From: Sinotaia quadrata
Lineage: Eukaryota > Mollusca > Gastropoda > Architaenioglossa > Viviparidae
Direction: 5' to 3'
DNA: 64,000 nt
NCBI GenBank assembly: GCA_028829895.1
Contig: CM054180.1
Coordinates: 103,344,635 to 103,408,634 of the forward strand
The position numbers and the translations under genes were made by a program. The notes under the pieces were generated by a model. That model was given only the letters and a program-made list of their open reading frames with translations. It was not told where the DNA came from and searched no databases. Positions 37,458 through 50,800 of this stretch are shown one piece after another (position 1 is the stretch's first letter; each line of letters opens with the position of its first letter).

Positions 37458-37484
37458 CAAGTTCGAAGAAGCTTTTGTTTTGTT

Positions 37485-40136
37485 ATGGCATCGGCGCCAT
37501 TATGTAACCAGAAGTTAGACCGAAACTATATGCAAGTATCTGAGTTGAATGGCTACCACCTTACTGGGTCACGATCATGGAAACTCAACACAGTTGACAG
37601 TGGAATCAACTTAAGTAGTTCAATAATGAACGGAATTTACATCGATTCAAACGTTGACAAGGAAGTACATACATTTAATAATTCAGTTTACAATATGTCT
37701 GGCGTGGGTGAACAGTCTAATTCAGTAAGTGACGTTAAATCAGAATCCAGTCGCGTTAATCACAATGATCGAATTTCTTCCATTTATGACAATCCATTCT
37801 ACAAATCCTTCGGCCGTCAGCCTCGAGCGCACAGGGATGTGCCACCAAATGCAACAAGTGTTAAACAATCAGCAGATACAGATGGTGGTCTTGTATTTCG
37901 TGAAGAACTTGGTGAGTATAAACCTGGCACAGGATTTGTTCATAAACTTCTAGATAAGTTTGCCTCTCTTAGTGTACGAGAAGAACCTCCAAATTTGCAT
38001 TACATCAAGCGTGTACCAAGTTTTGACGAGTCTGTTGACGAAGATAAACCATCAGTCACAGGATCAGCCCATTCAGAAACTGAAAAATCTCATATAGGTA
38101 GAGCGAAACATACATCCACTTCTAATAATTTAAAACATCGTGCTCAAAGTGTTGATTCCCTTAATCGTACTCATAGGAAACCGCATCTTGCTGTAACTTT
38201 GCGGCACGTAGAAAGAAAATGGGAACGGTCAGTTTCTCCAGTCAAGGCACCAAGAGACTCACACATTGTAGCACCAGATATAAAGTTTGCCCGAGATGAT
38301 ATAATTTTGATTGAGAACCCTCCACCTTCTCCTGTCAAAGAAAAGAATGAAGACAATGCCAGACCTTCTAGTCATAAGGTCACCTTTAAAGGGGATATGC
38401 AAGAGGGAGAACTACCTAAACCAAACACTGTTCTGTCTGTTCGCAGCAAATTTGAAACAGCTTCTCAAGCAGAATCAGAGAATGTGGGTAAAGCCAGTAA
38501 GCCTATGAGTCCAACTTCACTTGTGCCATCATCAGGACAATGTAGTTCCCAAGTTAATGAGATGAAAGAACAGAATGTACAAATTTTAAGAGAACGAAAA
38601 TCATCATACTCTAGTGCTTTGGACAGTTCATCCAAACCGTTGGATTTCAGAGGTGATGCATCTAGAAGTCGTTTTTCTTGGACATCTGATTTTAAAACTG
38701 CTGGCAGTTCTGAGCCCCCCCTTTCCCCAACCTTATCACAGCCACTAATACCATCATTATTAAATGATTCATCTGCTGAGGTTAAAAATGAAGACAAAGT
38801 CACTGCCTCTTTTCTTGAAGATAATAAAATCAATGAGAATACACCTTCATTTACTTTGATAAGCAATAATGTCAAGCCTGTTACTTCTTCTCGTTCTACT
38901 GCATCAGTGAAAGCACTGCCATTATCTCGTTCAGCCATGTTCAACCACCCCAGCAAGTCAGCCAATAGTTCTAGCAGTAGCAGTTCTACTTCTGTACCAC
39001 CTTCTTTCACTCCAAGCATCAAGAAAACCAGCCCAGTGATGCCAGTAGCTCCCTTTAAAGATACTGGAAATTCTAATGATGGTGATGAAAATCGACATTT
39101 GATACTTGACTTTAAAAAGACTAATGCTAAGCCACAGAAGTCAAGACGAGTTAAAGACTATGTAGAAATAACCACTGAACAACCTCCAGAGAAAGTAAAA
39201 GATAAAACTAAAAGAGATAATGAAGAAGAGATGATAAGTCAGACAAACTTAGAAACAAACAAAATGAACAAAACTAAACTGGATCCAGTGGTAAATATGG
39301 CTAAACAAAGAGAAAGTGAGAAACAAGCCAGCGTAAAAAGTGTATCCCATGCAAAAGGTCGTGCACCCCCAGTGCCCAAAACTAGAAGTAAAATTGAAAA
39401 CTCTTTACCACAAATACCAAGTGTAGCAGAAACTGTTGTTGAATCATCCTGGCGAGACAAGTTAAAATCAGCACCAGCAGATTCAAAACCTGATACACTG
39501 CAGGAACCAAATGAGATTACCTTATCTCTTACGCTTCCCTCCACATCTGAGGATAAAATATTAGAGCCTGCTTTAGCTGTGCATGCAGCTGAACCAACAG
39601 AGCCAGTTAGAGGGATTCCCAGCATTATTGCCAATCGCATGAAGCAAAATCCTGAGACTGCTTCAGAACCCAGGCCGCCCGGAGAATTATTTGGGGTCAG
39701 GCTTGGCAAAAACAGGCATGATGATGATTCCATAGAAGAGAGCATTGATATACCTCGAAAGCGTCTAACACCAACCCCCATTGCAGAAAAAGACCCCCCT
39801 TCAGGTCTTCCAGTTGAAATTGAGAACCAGATAGCAAATGTTCGCAAACGCATGGAAGCATCCAGCAAAAATAGGCCAACAGGTGGTGTGTCACAGATTT
39901 TTGACAGCACTCAGTTACAAAAGAAACGACGCGAAAATCAAGCAGCTCGAGCACGGGCAAATGTAGATGTTCCACGCTTGGACCTTGGTAGCATTACACA
40001 AGATGATGCAAGTAGTGCTGGAAATGAGGGTGGTTATCGTGTCACACAACAGGAAATCAAGCCATGTAACATTGAATTTATTGGAGCCTGTGTTTCTCTA
40101 GGACGTTCCTTGTTGGACAAAAATCGTAAAATGAAG
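37485..40136 (+). CDS. TPRN: Taperin-like exon 1 (large coding exon)
   Basis: It starts at ATG 37485 (context GTTATGG, with an in-frame stop 28 nt upstream) and ends AAATGAAG|GTAAGT. The open frame continues 23 codons past the donor, but that part is intron. It is mostly disordered: a Ser run (SSSSSSS) near residues 494-500 and several Pro/Ser clusters. PNTVLSVRSKFE (about 313-324) resembles short motifs of actin-linked scaffold proteins. Confidence 0.93.
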
Positions 40137-43100
40137 GTAAGTTGCACATACTCTTGGTTATTATATGTTCTTGTTTTAAAAACTAAACATTGTTCTTTTT
40201 TTTGTTGAGGTTTTGTGATGTTACAGTATTAATATTTGGTTGATGACATTATACTTTTATTTGACTTATAAATAAATATATTTTGCTAATAAATTGCTTT
40301 TAAGATAAACTTAGTAGCTGACTATTTAAAGTGCTAAGTCTTCCACTGGTTGTGAGGCCAAACTGTGCAGACATCATTGTTCATCTGGGTTTACCCCATT
40401 TCAAATTGCAGCTCAAGGGGCACCCACTCTAAATACATCGTTTGACCCAGTTTACCCACTACCTCATGCATTCTTAAGTCAGTTTTACATTTCCAAATAT
40501 GTTTACTTTGCACAGTCTATTCAAGGTTGGACTATATTTCCCTACATATCTTTTACTAGCTAAGGTCAATTATAATTATATGTCATCTTATCAAGGGTTA
40601 AATGGATGTCAGATTATTGAGACAGATCTGAACAGGGAAAACTGATGAATTGTAATTGAATACTAACAATTTAACATTTACTTAAAATGTAAATGTGGTT
40701 TGGAAAGAAATATTCTTTATGTAAGTACATAAGAAAGCTAATTTGACTGGGATTTAAAGAAATCCAATAAATTAAAATAAAAGCAAATGCATTAGAAGGG
40801 TTTCTTACTGATTACTTTTAATTGTAATATATTTAGTTTTCACTGACATTTGGTAAAGTTACAGGCTCAAAAACAACTGTCTGGAAATTTTGTGCATTCT
40901 CATTTTTAAGTGTATACCACTCAAACCTTTAAGAATTGCATCCTTCAGTTCACTGTGTGATGGTTTCCCTACTTCAGTACTCGTCATACGTAATTTTTAA
41001 TGCACACATATTTGTAATAACAGTCTCAGGGAGGGAGACAAATCTTTTAAATCTTACCATTTATGTGTGGCTCAATCTCTGTACAAGTATACCAATAGGG
41101 TGGGTCGATTTGAAATATTTTCATAAAAATAAAGCATTGAAATGTCATGTGTTTATTGTCAATATTCAGAATTAATGTGAGAAATACATAAAATAGTTGC
41201 ATGAATTTCTGTTCGTTTATTTTATAATTATTTGTAATACGCATTTGTTTTGAACTGAAAATGGCACTTCTTTTCTGTGACATAATTATATATCACTGTT
41301 TTCTTTAATTTTATTTATTATAAACAGCAAACTTACCCTTTACCATATCAAGGTTTTCTAAAATTTCTTAGATGTGATAAAACACTAAGCAAACAGTCAG
41401 TTTTATAATAAAGAAGTAATATTTTCAAAAGGCACTTCTTTTGCTTCACCTTCCTTTCCACATAAATCAGATCTAAAACTTTTATTCTTGTACCAAACAT
41501 CAACATGTCATACTATACATAAATGTAATATGTTATTTAAACAATCTATGCAATTAACATATTCATATACTAATGTTCAGTGTTGTGGAAGACTGAAGAG
41601 AGAAAACGTTTACAGCACCTGCTTTAAGACTGATGTCTTCTGGAGAATTATTAATAACCTAAATTAAGATTCTCTTCACTTTTGTAATTAGTTATGGGTG
41701 ATTATTTTATAATAATAACCATAAACTAGGTGGCGTATGCATCATACTTTGATTCTATCGTAATTGGTATTGGTAACTTGCTTGTAAATGGTGATTCTTC
41801 TGTGGTAGTTGTATCTTGTTTGTACATGGTGATTCTTCTGTGGTAATTGTATCTTGTTTGTACATGGTGATTCTTCTGTGGTAGTTGTATCTTGTTTGTA
41901 CATGGTGATTCTTCTGTGGTAGTTGTAACTTGTTTGTAAATGGTGATTCTTCTGTGGTAGTTGTAACTTGTTTGTAAATGGTAATTCTTTAATTCTATGG
42001 TAGCTGCAACTTGTTTGTAAATGCTGGTTCTTTGATTTTATGGTATTTGTAATTTGTTTGTAAATGGTGATTCTTTACTTCTTTCATACTTGTAACTTGT
42101 TTGTAAAGCATAAATGATGATTCTTTAATTATAATATATGGGACATTTGTTAATGGTGGTTCTTTGATTCTATGGTGGTTGTAACTTGTTTATTAATGGT
42201 GATTCTTTTTTATCTTGGTAGTTGTACATCGTTTTTTTAAAAATTTGGTGCAGTCATACTGAGCATTGCTAATTAAACATTTTAATTAGATGTAATATTA
42301 GTATTTGAGTTAATTTAGTTAATAGTAGTGATAATTATTGACTTCAAGCAGTAGAACTAGTATTTTTGACATTCTACTACTAACTTCTAATGGAAACATT
42401 CTTTATCCTGTTTTTACTAGGTTCAGTATTTCATAAGTTTATGAAAATATATTTATGTTTTTATTATTTTATATTTAGTTAATTAATATGTATTGTGACT
42501 GGTGATTGTAACTGCAAATTGTAATATTAAATAAAGTATTAAAATAATAATTACTATTTTGATACAGTAGTAGTAATGTAAAACAGACTACTCAGAAAAA
42601 GTGAAAGGGGAGATAGGTGCTACTACTAATATGACTAAGTTTATAAGTGTTGTTGCTGTCTCTTTAGGAAATTGGTAATTTGACACATCCCTATCCTCAC
42701 ACACCCATCCCCATCCTCTCACACTCACCATCCTCACATGTGCATGCACATATCCATATCCTCACATGTACCCATTCTCCCACACACACACACACACACA
42801 CCTCCTCACACACATACATCCCCTTCCTCACACCCACACCCCTCCTCACACACACACACACACTTATACATCTTTTTAAATAATTTTATTCTGCTCAGTG
42901 ATTACAGTTTTAAAAATATAGATCTGGCATTTATGATTATTGTGCTTCATTAAGTGTATGGCAGTTGATACTGCTAGTGCTACTACTGTACTACTACTAG
43001 TACTACAAGTTTTCTTACTGTAAGTGAATCATCATTTGCAGTTGTCAGATTTAAACAGAGCCAGTGCTACACACACACACACACATGCCCCAGTACACAA

Positions 43101-46100
43101 ACACACACATGTACACACAATGATTTGCATTAAAGTTTGATGCTTGCGGATATAGACTGCTGGTGATGCAGGCTTCCTTAGCTCATGGCCAACATTTTGG
43201 ATGCACTGACCTCAAACCCTGAAGCATCTTGAATAATGTCATTTTGGATTTCTCCGGTCTCATAACACGTCCTCAGAAACATTTTAGACTGAAACCATCA
43301 TAAATTGCTGACACTAATTAAATAATTTCATGTGACTAATGCATTAATGTTAGATATTGCATTATGTACTAAGTTCCAACTTGTTTTTAAAAAATATTTT
43401 TATAAACTAGTGATAGCAATTATCTATTTTTAAAAAAAGAAGTTATTATCTATATTTTGAAACTTTTTTTTAAAACTAGTGATTGCAACTTTATTAATTT
43501 CTAAACTGGTGATTAATTGATCTACCTTGGCTTTACTTTCATTAATTTCAACTATCAGCAATACATTTACAACAATAAAAGCCAAATCCTCTGTGTATAG
43601 TTCAGTAGTCTGTAGTAGTCACTAGTTTTGGTTCATGGGTTACACCTACATGTGAGAATTTTTTTTTAAAACCAATAAAACTAAACATTGTATAATTATA
43701 TTGTAGTAAATATCAAATTATCAGTCAGATATTATGTGTGGGTGTATCATTTACAAGATTAAGGAAGCAGCCAATTAGAACACGGAGTGTGTACATAATA
43801 ATATTATATACATTCTTGACCCAAAGGAAATGTTTAATATATGCATTTAGGATGTGTTTATAATGCATGCATTTAGGATGTGTGGGAGATGTGTTTATAA
43901 TGCATGCATTTAGGATACATGGGAGATGTGTTTATAATGCATGCATTTAGGATACATGGGAGATGTGTTTATAATGCATGCATTTAGGATACATGGGAGA
44001 TGTGTTTATAATGCATGCATTTAGGATACATGGGAGATGTGTTTATAATGCATGCATTTAGGATCTGTAGGATACACATTCTCTGACTCTTGTAAATTGA
44101 AATGAAAGTTGAGAGGGTGTCAGGAGTATACATAGTACAAATGTGAATTATGGTACATTTATATCTTACATTATTGCTACTCATGTGTTGTCAGCAAATG
44201 ATTTTCCTGCTCTTTAAAAGATGAGTTACCATACAGTCTGCAGTTATAATTTTAACAGCAATAATTGAATAACATCAGTAGCAAAGCCTCCATCTTTTAG
44301 GCTTTAGTTTTCAAAGATAAATTAGCAATGACTGTTATCACCTTAACAACATCACCAGTAGCAGAGCTTCAGTTTTTAGCGTGATCTAAAATTTAGTAAA
44401 AAGAAAGAATTGCTTTAAGTTAGAACAGGCAAGTACAGCTTTTGCTTATGTAAGACTACATTTCTCCACTTGTGGCAGAAAAATCACACTATAAATTATT
44501 TGATTGTGTAAAGCTCAAACAGGAAATGTATCACTGGAAGAAATATGTTAAAATATCCAGTTATAGTATTATTTTATGGCATATCCTGCAATGCATTTCA
44601 AACTAGACAATAATTTAATAAACCTATAAAGCACACAACAGGATTTCCTAAATCCTAGTGGTTACTTGTGACCAGGTGAACATCCAATGCACAATAATTA
44701 ATACAGAGTAGATGATTGATTCCATCAGGTCAAGTGTTTATAGCTTACCCAAAATTGCTTTTTTTCTCATGAGCACTAACATACCCTTAGGACACAGAAA
44801 GGTGTCAACACCTGGTGTACAATTAGGAAAATGTAATACATGTATTTATTTTATGCTATTTATTATGTTTTATATGTATGTGTATTATAAACTTCTCTTT
44901 TAATATCCTACTTTTTCTTTTCAGTTGCACTTGTATCATGGATGATGTTGCTAACATTGCTTGAGTGCTTCCCGCTCAATTAACTGTTCTTATTTATATT
45001 CTTGAAAACAATATAAATGTTTTTATTTAGATGTCTGCCAAATGATAGTGATGAATGGGAACTTTATATTTTTAGGTTTTTTTTAAAAGATGAGTCATTG
45101 CTTAGGATACTATTTTTCAGTACTCAATCTTGTGGACATACCCAGCCGGACAGTGCCTTTTTAAAAAAGACATTTCTACTCCTAGATACTTTAGAACAGT
45201 GATTTTGAATCATTTTCAACTTACAGCACACTGAACAAGGTGTTAAATTGTCAAGATGCACAATCATTTTTGTAAGATTTTTTTTTCATAACAAACATCA
45301 TGTATTAAGACTTTTTAAAAGTTGGACATGCATTGTTATTTGACAACAGTGAGTTGGAAAGGGTTAGACTGTTGTTGCTTTCATTCTTTTTGGCCTTTTA
45401 TGAAATATATACAGTACTTCTAAAATTTACCTCACAATTTTTATTCCTCAATATTTTTTTGCTTCTTTTCAACCTTCCCCCTAAACTTTTTTGTGGCACA
45501 CCAATTGAAAACTGTTGCTTTAGAGGGAGTTGGCCAATCGGTCACTCAACTGCTTCTTTCAGAAAGAAATTAAAGCCCTTTTAGTTCAGGCTGTAGTATT
45601 GAGACAGTAAATAAAAAGTGTTCCAACTTTGGCCTCATCAGTTGATTTGAAAAACCAGGTGAAGAGGTCAAGTTGTGCATAAGTGAAATCATTAGTTAGG
45701 TGTTCAGGTTCTGATAACAGTCAAAGTTCAAGCTCATAGACTCAAAAGATATTGTAATATAAGGTTTTGAAAGAATGTTTTTGATTTTCCATGTTATCAG
45801 TGAACAGTCACAGGGGTGATGAAATTTTTATTGTAGATATGACACTTGTTAGAAGGAAACTTCCTAGTGGCCTGTCCTAGATCATAGTTTATCTGTGCAG
45901 ATAGAAACAGTCTTGACTTGGTTATGGCCAGAGCATTTTAGCCACTTTGTGTTGTCCTGTGGTGATTGCATACATTTATGAAACATTTTTTTCTTTGTAC
46001 TAACAACTTTTATAAAAATTGTTGGCTATTTAAACTTTGCCAAGACATTGAAAACAGGTTGATTTTTTTCAATGTCTTATTTGTGGGTGTGTGTAATGTT

Positions 46101-47856
46101 TGCATTCTTACTCACTTGTTCTTTAATGTTAGTAAATGTACATGTATCTATTGATGCTTATTCTAAATTGTGTGTGTGTGTGAGGGCTACACTTATTTTT
46201 ATTTTCTTACATGCATCTGTCAAGATTATGTATGATTAGTCTGTAAGACTAATTGTGAATTCTAACTAAACAAAACATATATGTCAGGGACATTAAAAAT
46301 TCTACTTCTACTTGAAAATCCCAACAAATCTTAAAATTCCCACCAAAACTTAATTTGGATTCTTGCGGAACACCATATTACCACTCATAGTATATTTTCA
46401 GTGCTTTTTACATTTATTTTGTTGTTAGTGTTTCGCTAATATAATCAAGAAAAGGAAAAAAATAATTTAATTCTTATGTAATTTATGTTTTAAATAGGAT
46501 CAATTTATTTACCTTCTTAAAGAATATGATTTGGCAGCTTGTTTGTACTTAAGAGTTCATAAACCAAACAAACTGAATGCATAAATGCTTCACCAGCAAA
46601 TAAAAAGAAAAAGTTATTTTCACTAAGCCTTTCAGGATAAACTGTTACAAGTACCAAGAAACTAAAGTTTATTTTTTAAAAATCCATTAGTACCGTGTAA
46701 GGATTGGTTTTGATGAATTTATTTTCTCCCAAATCATTGGATGTAAAATCACTGATGTAACTTAAAATTAACGTTCCGAGCCACCCCTGTGCGGCAGAGC
46801 CTTGATAAACTAACTCTCGACTGTCCTTTCCAAATGAACATGCCGTCTGGTGCGTTGCCGCATTAGCAAAAATAACAGTCACTGTCCAATCCAGTTGAGG
46901 CCATCCTTAATGTTGGGGGGGGGGGGAGTGCCTCGTGAGTTAGTTTTACATTGCTGTGAGGACTGGCTGGACAAATTTTGAGCATGCAACCCTTTTGTCG
47001 GCAGTATGACTGTGAAAGGCTCTAAACTCTAAAGTGTATTTGTCTTTGGAGAGTTTTGGGGATTGTTTAGTTATTTCTTCATTTACCGTGCGCGACCGCT
47101 TCATCAAAATAATACGCCTACGGACAGCATTGGTGAAATTCGAGCGGTTGCTCGAGACAGGTTGACAAATCTGACAGCACAGCAGCCGTTCAGTGTCATC
47201 GCAACTGTGTTCCCGAAGATCTTCACTGCTCCCCAAAGCCGGTTAGCGAGAGAAAAAAGATGTATTGCAAGGATAGTGAAACTGACAGATTGCAGTGCTT
47301 CTCCCCCTCCCCCTGCCCATTTACAACTCAAAGCTGGCCCTTTGGACAAATCAGCGTCCTCCCCAACTGCTTTCTGTTAATAGTTCGTGTCCATTTATAT
47401 TAATATCTTTACTTTGACATAACAGTATCTACTGTGATTGTACGTAAATATAGGCCTAAGCGTTTGACAGCTAATACTATTCATCAATTTTACTAGCGTA
47501 CTTTTGGTTTATAGTATTGACCTTCGTTCCGGATTAGTAGCTAAATACTTGTTAAATATTTCACATCTACTTTTGTAGGAGAGTGTTCTACCGAATTATT
47601 AATTTCTGCAACGTTGTTCAGGTCTCTTTTCAGCGGCGGTGCCATATACTTTGGCTGTTTTGATTTTATTTTTTTTTTTTTTTTGTCCTTATGGTTGTAG
47701 TTTTACATAAAGTCCGTTGTGTCATGTGGTCAAAGTTCAAATTATTGACGGATGTGTCATCATTATCTGGCGTACTTACGACGTTGCATTGGAGTCAGCA
47801 AATTTGCAGAAGGGTACTCAAATAATTATGGGTTCATTTTAGAAAGACTAGGGTTG

Positions 47857-47888
<32 letters not shown>

Positions 47889-50800
47889 GTTAATTGTTAA
47901 CTCCTTGTTGCAACATTCAGGATTAGGCCGTTGAAACTGATGCAACGATAGCAGTTTGTTCTAAACCATTCTGTGCACGTGCTGTTGAGGAATTTGCAGA
48001 TAATAGTAAGCATTACACGCTATTTGATGATGACTGTGAAGTAGGTGGGGTGACGTCAAATGCACTTCATTGAATGCCTATGCAGCAATGTGTGTGTGTG
48101 TTAGTATCTGGAGAGTTACTTGGGCGTGGTAAAGTAATTTTTAATTGTACTTATCCGGCTCAGTGTCCCGAGGCGGCCTCTCCCAGCGTCGAACTGACTG
48201 CAGGGCCTCATACTACAATTAACTAAACGAATACTGCTCGTCCTCTCTCTTTCTATCCCGTGCCTTATGTCCCCTTGTTTGCACGCGATCTGAGAGCATA
48301 TTCATGCTTATACTCTCTCTCTCTCTCTCTCTCACTTTCTCTCTCTCTCTCACTCTCTCTCTCATGCAGAACACGTAAACGCAGGATTCAGGGAAAAAGT
48401 TTTCTTTGTTCGAACGCAGACTCGAGCACATCTTTGAAGTTGGATCATTTGTTTTGCGGCTTGCTGGCCTCTTTCTTCCCATTTATTTAATGTCACTGGA
48501 GGAGGGTTTTTTTTTTTTTTTTTTTTTTTTTGATGGTGTTGAAATCATACACCTTTTTCGTTCTAAGAAGGTCTCTACCTGGGCAGATAATCTGTGTAAT
48601 TTCGTTTCTTATTTAGTTGGCCACAAATCCTGTCAAGAACGACAGGCTTTGGGAGGCATTAGAAAGGCTTGTGCACATTCAAGTATAGAATTCTAGATGT
48701 GACAAAACTGGCATCGTATATTTTATTCCGAAGCATTTGCATTGAACCAACTCTAATTTAATTTTAAATTGTTCTCTTAAGGAAATTCGATAAATATTTC
48801 AATAATTTTATAGCGAATTAATAATGGGCAACCGTCACAACACTTATTTTTATTACTTTTTTTACTTTACAGTAATTCTAACCGATATTTTCTTACAGTA
48901 GTTATCTTGCTGTGAAACCGATCATGCTATTTTTTTCTTTTTTAATGCAAGAAACGCTTACACTGCCTGTGTAGCAGCGACGTTTATGACAGCCTAGATT
49001 CCTGGAAGATATTACTGCACTAATAAAATTATGTACTTGTTGGTCCTTTTGTCCATGTTATCAGAGTGAACTTCGACATTTTAAGCGATCGCAATGCGTG
49101 TCGTCTGCACATTTAATGAATGCGGTCATTTCATACTTCGATTTCGGAGTTGACGACGTTTTTTTCTCCACTCCTCCAATCAAAAGCGAAAAAAGAATGC
49201 AGGAGCTAGTTTTGTGTGCGTGTATCACTTTTGCTTCTCACGGAAAAGTCTGCCTTTATTCTAAAACTACAGCAATCTATGCCAAGTAATAATTAAACCC
49301 CCTAATGTATGAAACTTATGAAAAATGGCCAGAGGTGTATGTGTGGGGGTTTGGTGGTGTTGAGTATTTTTGTTTGTTTTTATAACGGGAAATTTTAAAA
49401 CCTGAACCCCAAGTCAGAACATGTGAATGATGTGTAATTAATTTGTTGCCATCGCCTCTCCAAACGTTGTGTGTCACAGATAATATAAATAAATTCGTGA
49501 CATCCTCTCTGATCATAATGACATGAATTGTTCCCGACAAAGGTCAAGACTTGCCTTCTGAGGCAGAGGTCGATTTACCCATTGAACTACATTATTCAGA
49601 AGAGGAAGTACTTGTGTGTACTCGTTTACTGTCAAGTGTGTAGTGTCAGAGAGAAAGGTCGTTGAATTTCAGTGTGCGTGTACTTGTTAACTGTGTTGAT
49701 GGTTGTCTATTAGCCTTTGAGTAGTAGGCTATATCAATCTCTAGGCCCTCTAACACCCCCACCCCCGTTTCTACCGTGTGTGCTTGCGTAATTGATTGTA
49801 CTCACCCATCACCTTCCCAATAAAGCAATAGTGGGTAAAAATACTTTAAATATATGTTTTTACGAGCGATAATCTGACTCGGTTACCACCTATGTAATTG
49901 GAATTATTGATATACAAAGGGCGGTGGATGAAAATATAAACAAATCAGCATTCATAATGTATGTGGATATGTAGGATAGATATCAACAGGTCGGTCATTT
50001 GGAAGACTGATAGATATATGGTGTGACACAACACCACCCTAGTTATTTGGTTATGATTATTGTCACGTTATATTTAATGGTTATATTTAACGACCCTATC
50101 ACTATATATCAGACTCCCAAATATCGGTATTAGATTTTCGTTTCACTTTCAATACTAGCAACAGCCAGAGGGTCTGACCTATTTTTCCGCTAATATGCCA
50201 AAGATTCTGGCTAGTATTATTACTCAAATGACCTACCGACAATCAGCTGACGCGCCCAAGCTGGTAACGTAATCTCCCCTTTTAATTTTATTAGTTATAA
50301 TTAAAATATTAGTTCTCCGGCTCAGCCCCCATACCAGCTTTTAGTTGAGGATCGCAACAAATTATGCAACATGGGTGAAGATTACAAAGTAAAATTAATA
50401 ACAATAATAGTAAAGAAAAGACATCAATTTCCAAATTGCAGAATATACAATGAGTTTGTCTATCTTGCCTGACCGATTATTCGTATAAAGTTTGTATTTG
50501 ATTGATCTGTTTATTTAGAGAGAGCACACTTAACTAGAGTCTCATGACCTGCAACAGCTCACATTGCGGTTGTCTTCCAGGTATGACCAACTCGGTGTCG
50601 AATAGGTGTGCTAGACATTGTTGTCAGAGGATCCAGAGACTAATATACCTTCAGACCTGGAACTGGCTGTAATGAACAACATTCTTCTATAGCAACCTAT
50701 AAGCATGAATAATTATTTGAGCTTTGTGGCAACAGTGATAGACTACTCTTTACAAGTTCATCATAACTTGTTAGCTACACACTAACGTACAATTCATAAA

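Larger units (their letters stand above)
36774..37484. promoter_or_regulatory. Divergent promoter region, tektin-like (-) / taperin-like (+)
   Basis: Only 711 bp separate the two start codons. The two ends are locally rich in CG dinucleotides (about 36830-36950 and 37300-37345) while the middle is AT-rich. An RFX X-box lies on the tektin side and a palindromic CRE on the taperin side. Transcription starts were not determined. Confidence 0.7.
46800..49300. promoter_or_regulatory. CpG-rich intronic region, candidate internal promoter
   Basis: CG dinucleotides, rare in the surrounding intron, are frequent here: about a dozen within 47085-47280 (CGTGCGCGACCG, ACGCCTACGG, TTCGAGCGGTTGCTCGAG) and another cluster at 48160-48430. 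A CCAAT motif is near 46886. (CT)n at 48314-48363, (TG)n at 47861-47887 and poly-T at 48507-48531 are interspersed. CpG retention suggests an unmethylated regulatory region such as an alternative first exon. No exon could be defined. Confidence 0.4.

Noticed and set aside
38465..39910. Antisense ORFs of 185 and 223 codons inside the taperin-like exon
   Set aside because: They are shadows of the real plus-strand coding exon and have no family likeness.
40137..40208. Extension of the taperin-like frame past 40136
   Set aside because: AAG|GTAAGT is a strong donor, and the 62274 exon continues the family sequence exactly. The extra 23 codons are intron.
46946..47380. Overlapping ORFs of 81-105 codons in the CpG-rich intronic region
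   Set aside because: Open frames are expected by chance where CG content is higher. No domain and no consistent splice sites to flanking exons were found.
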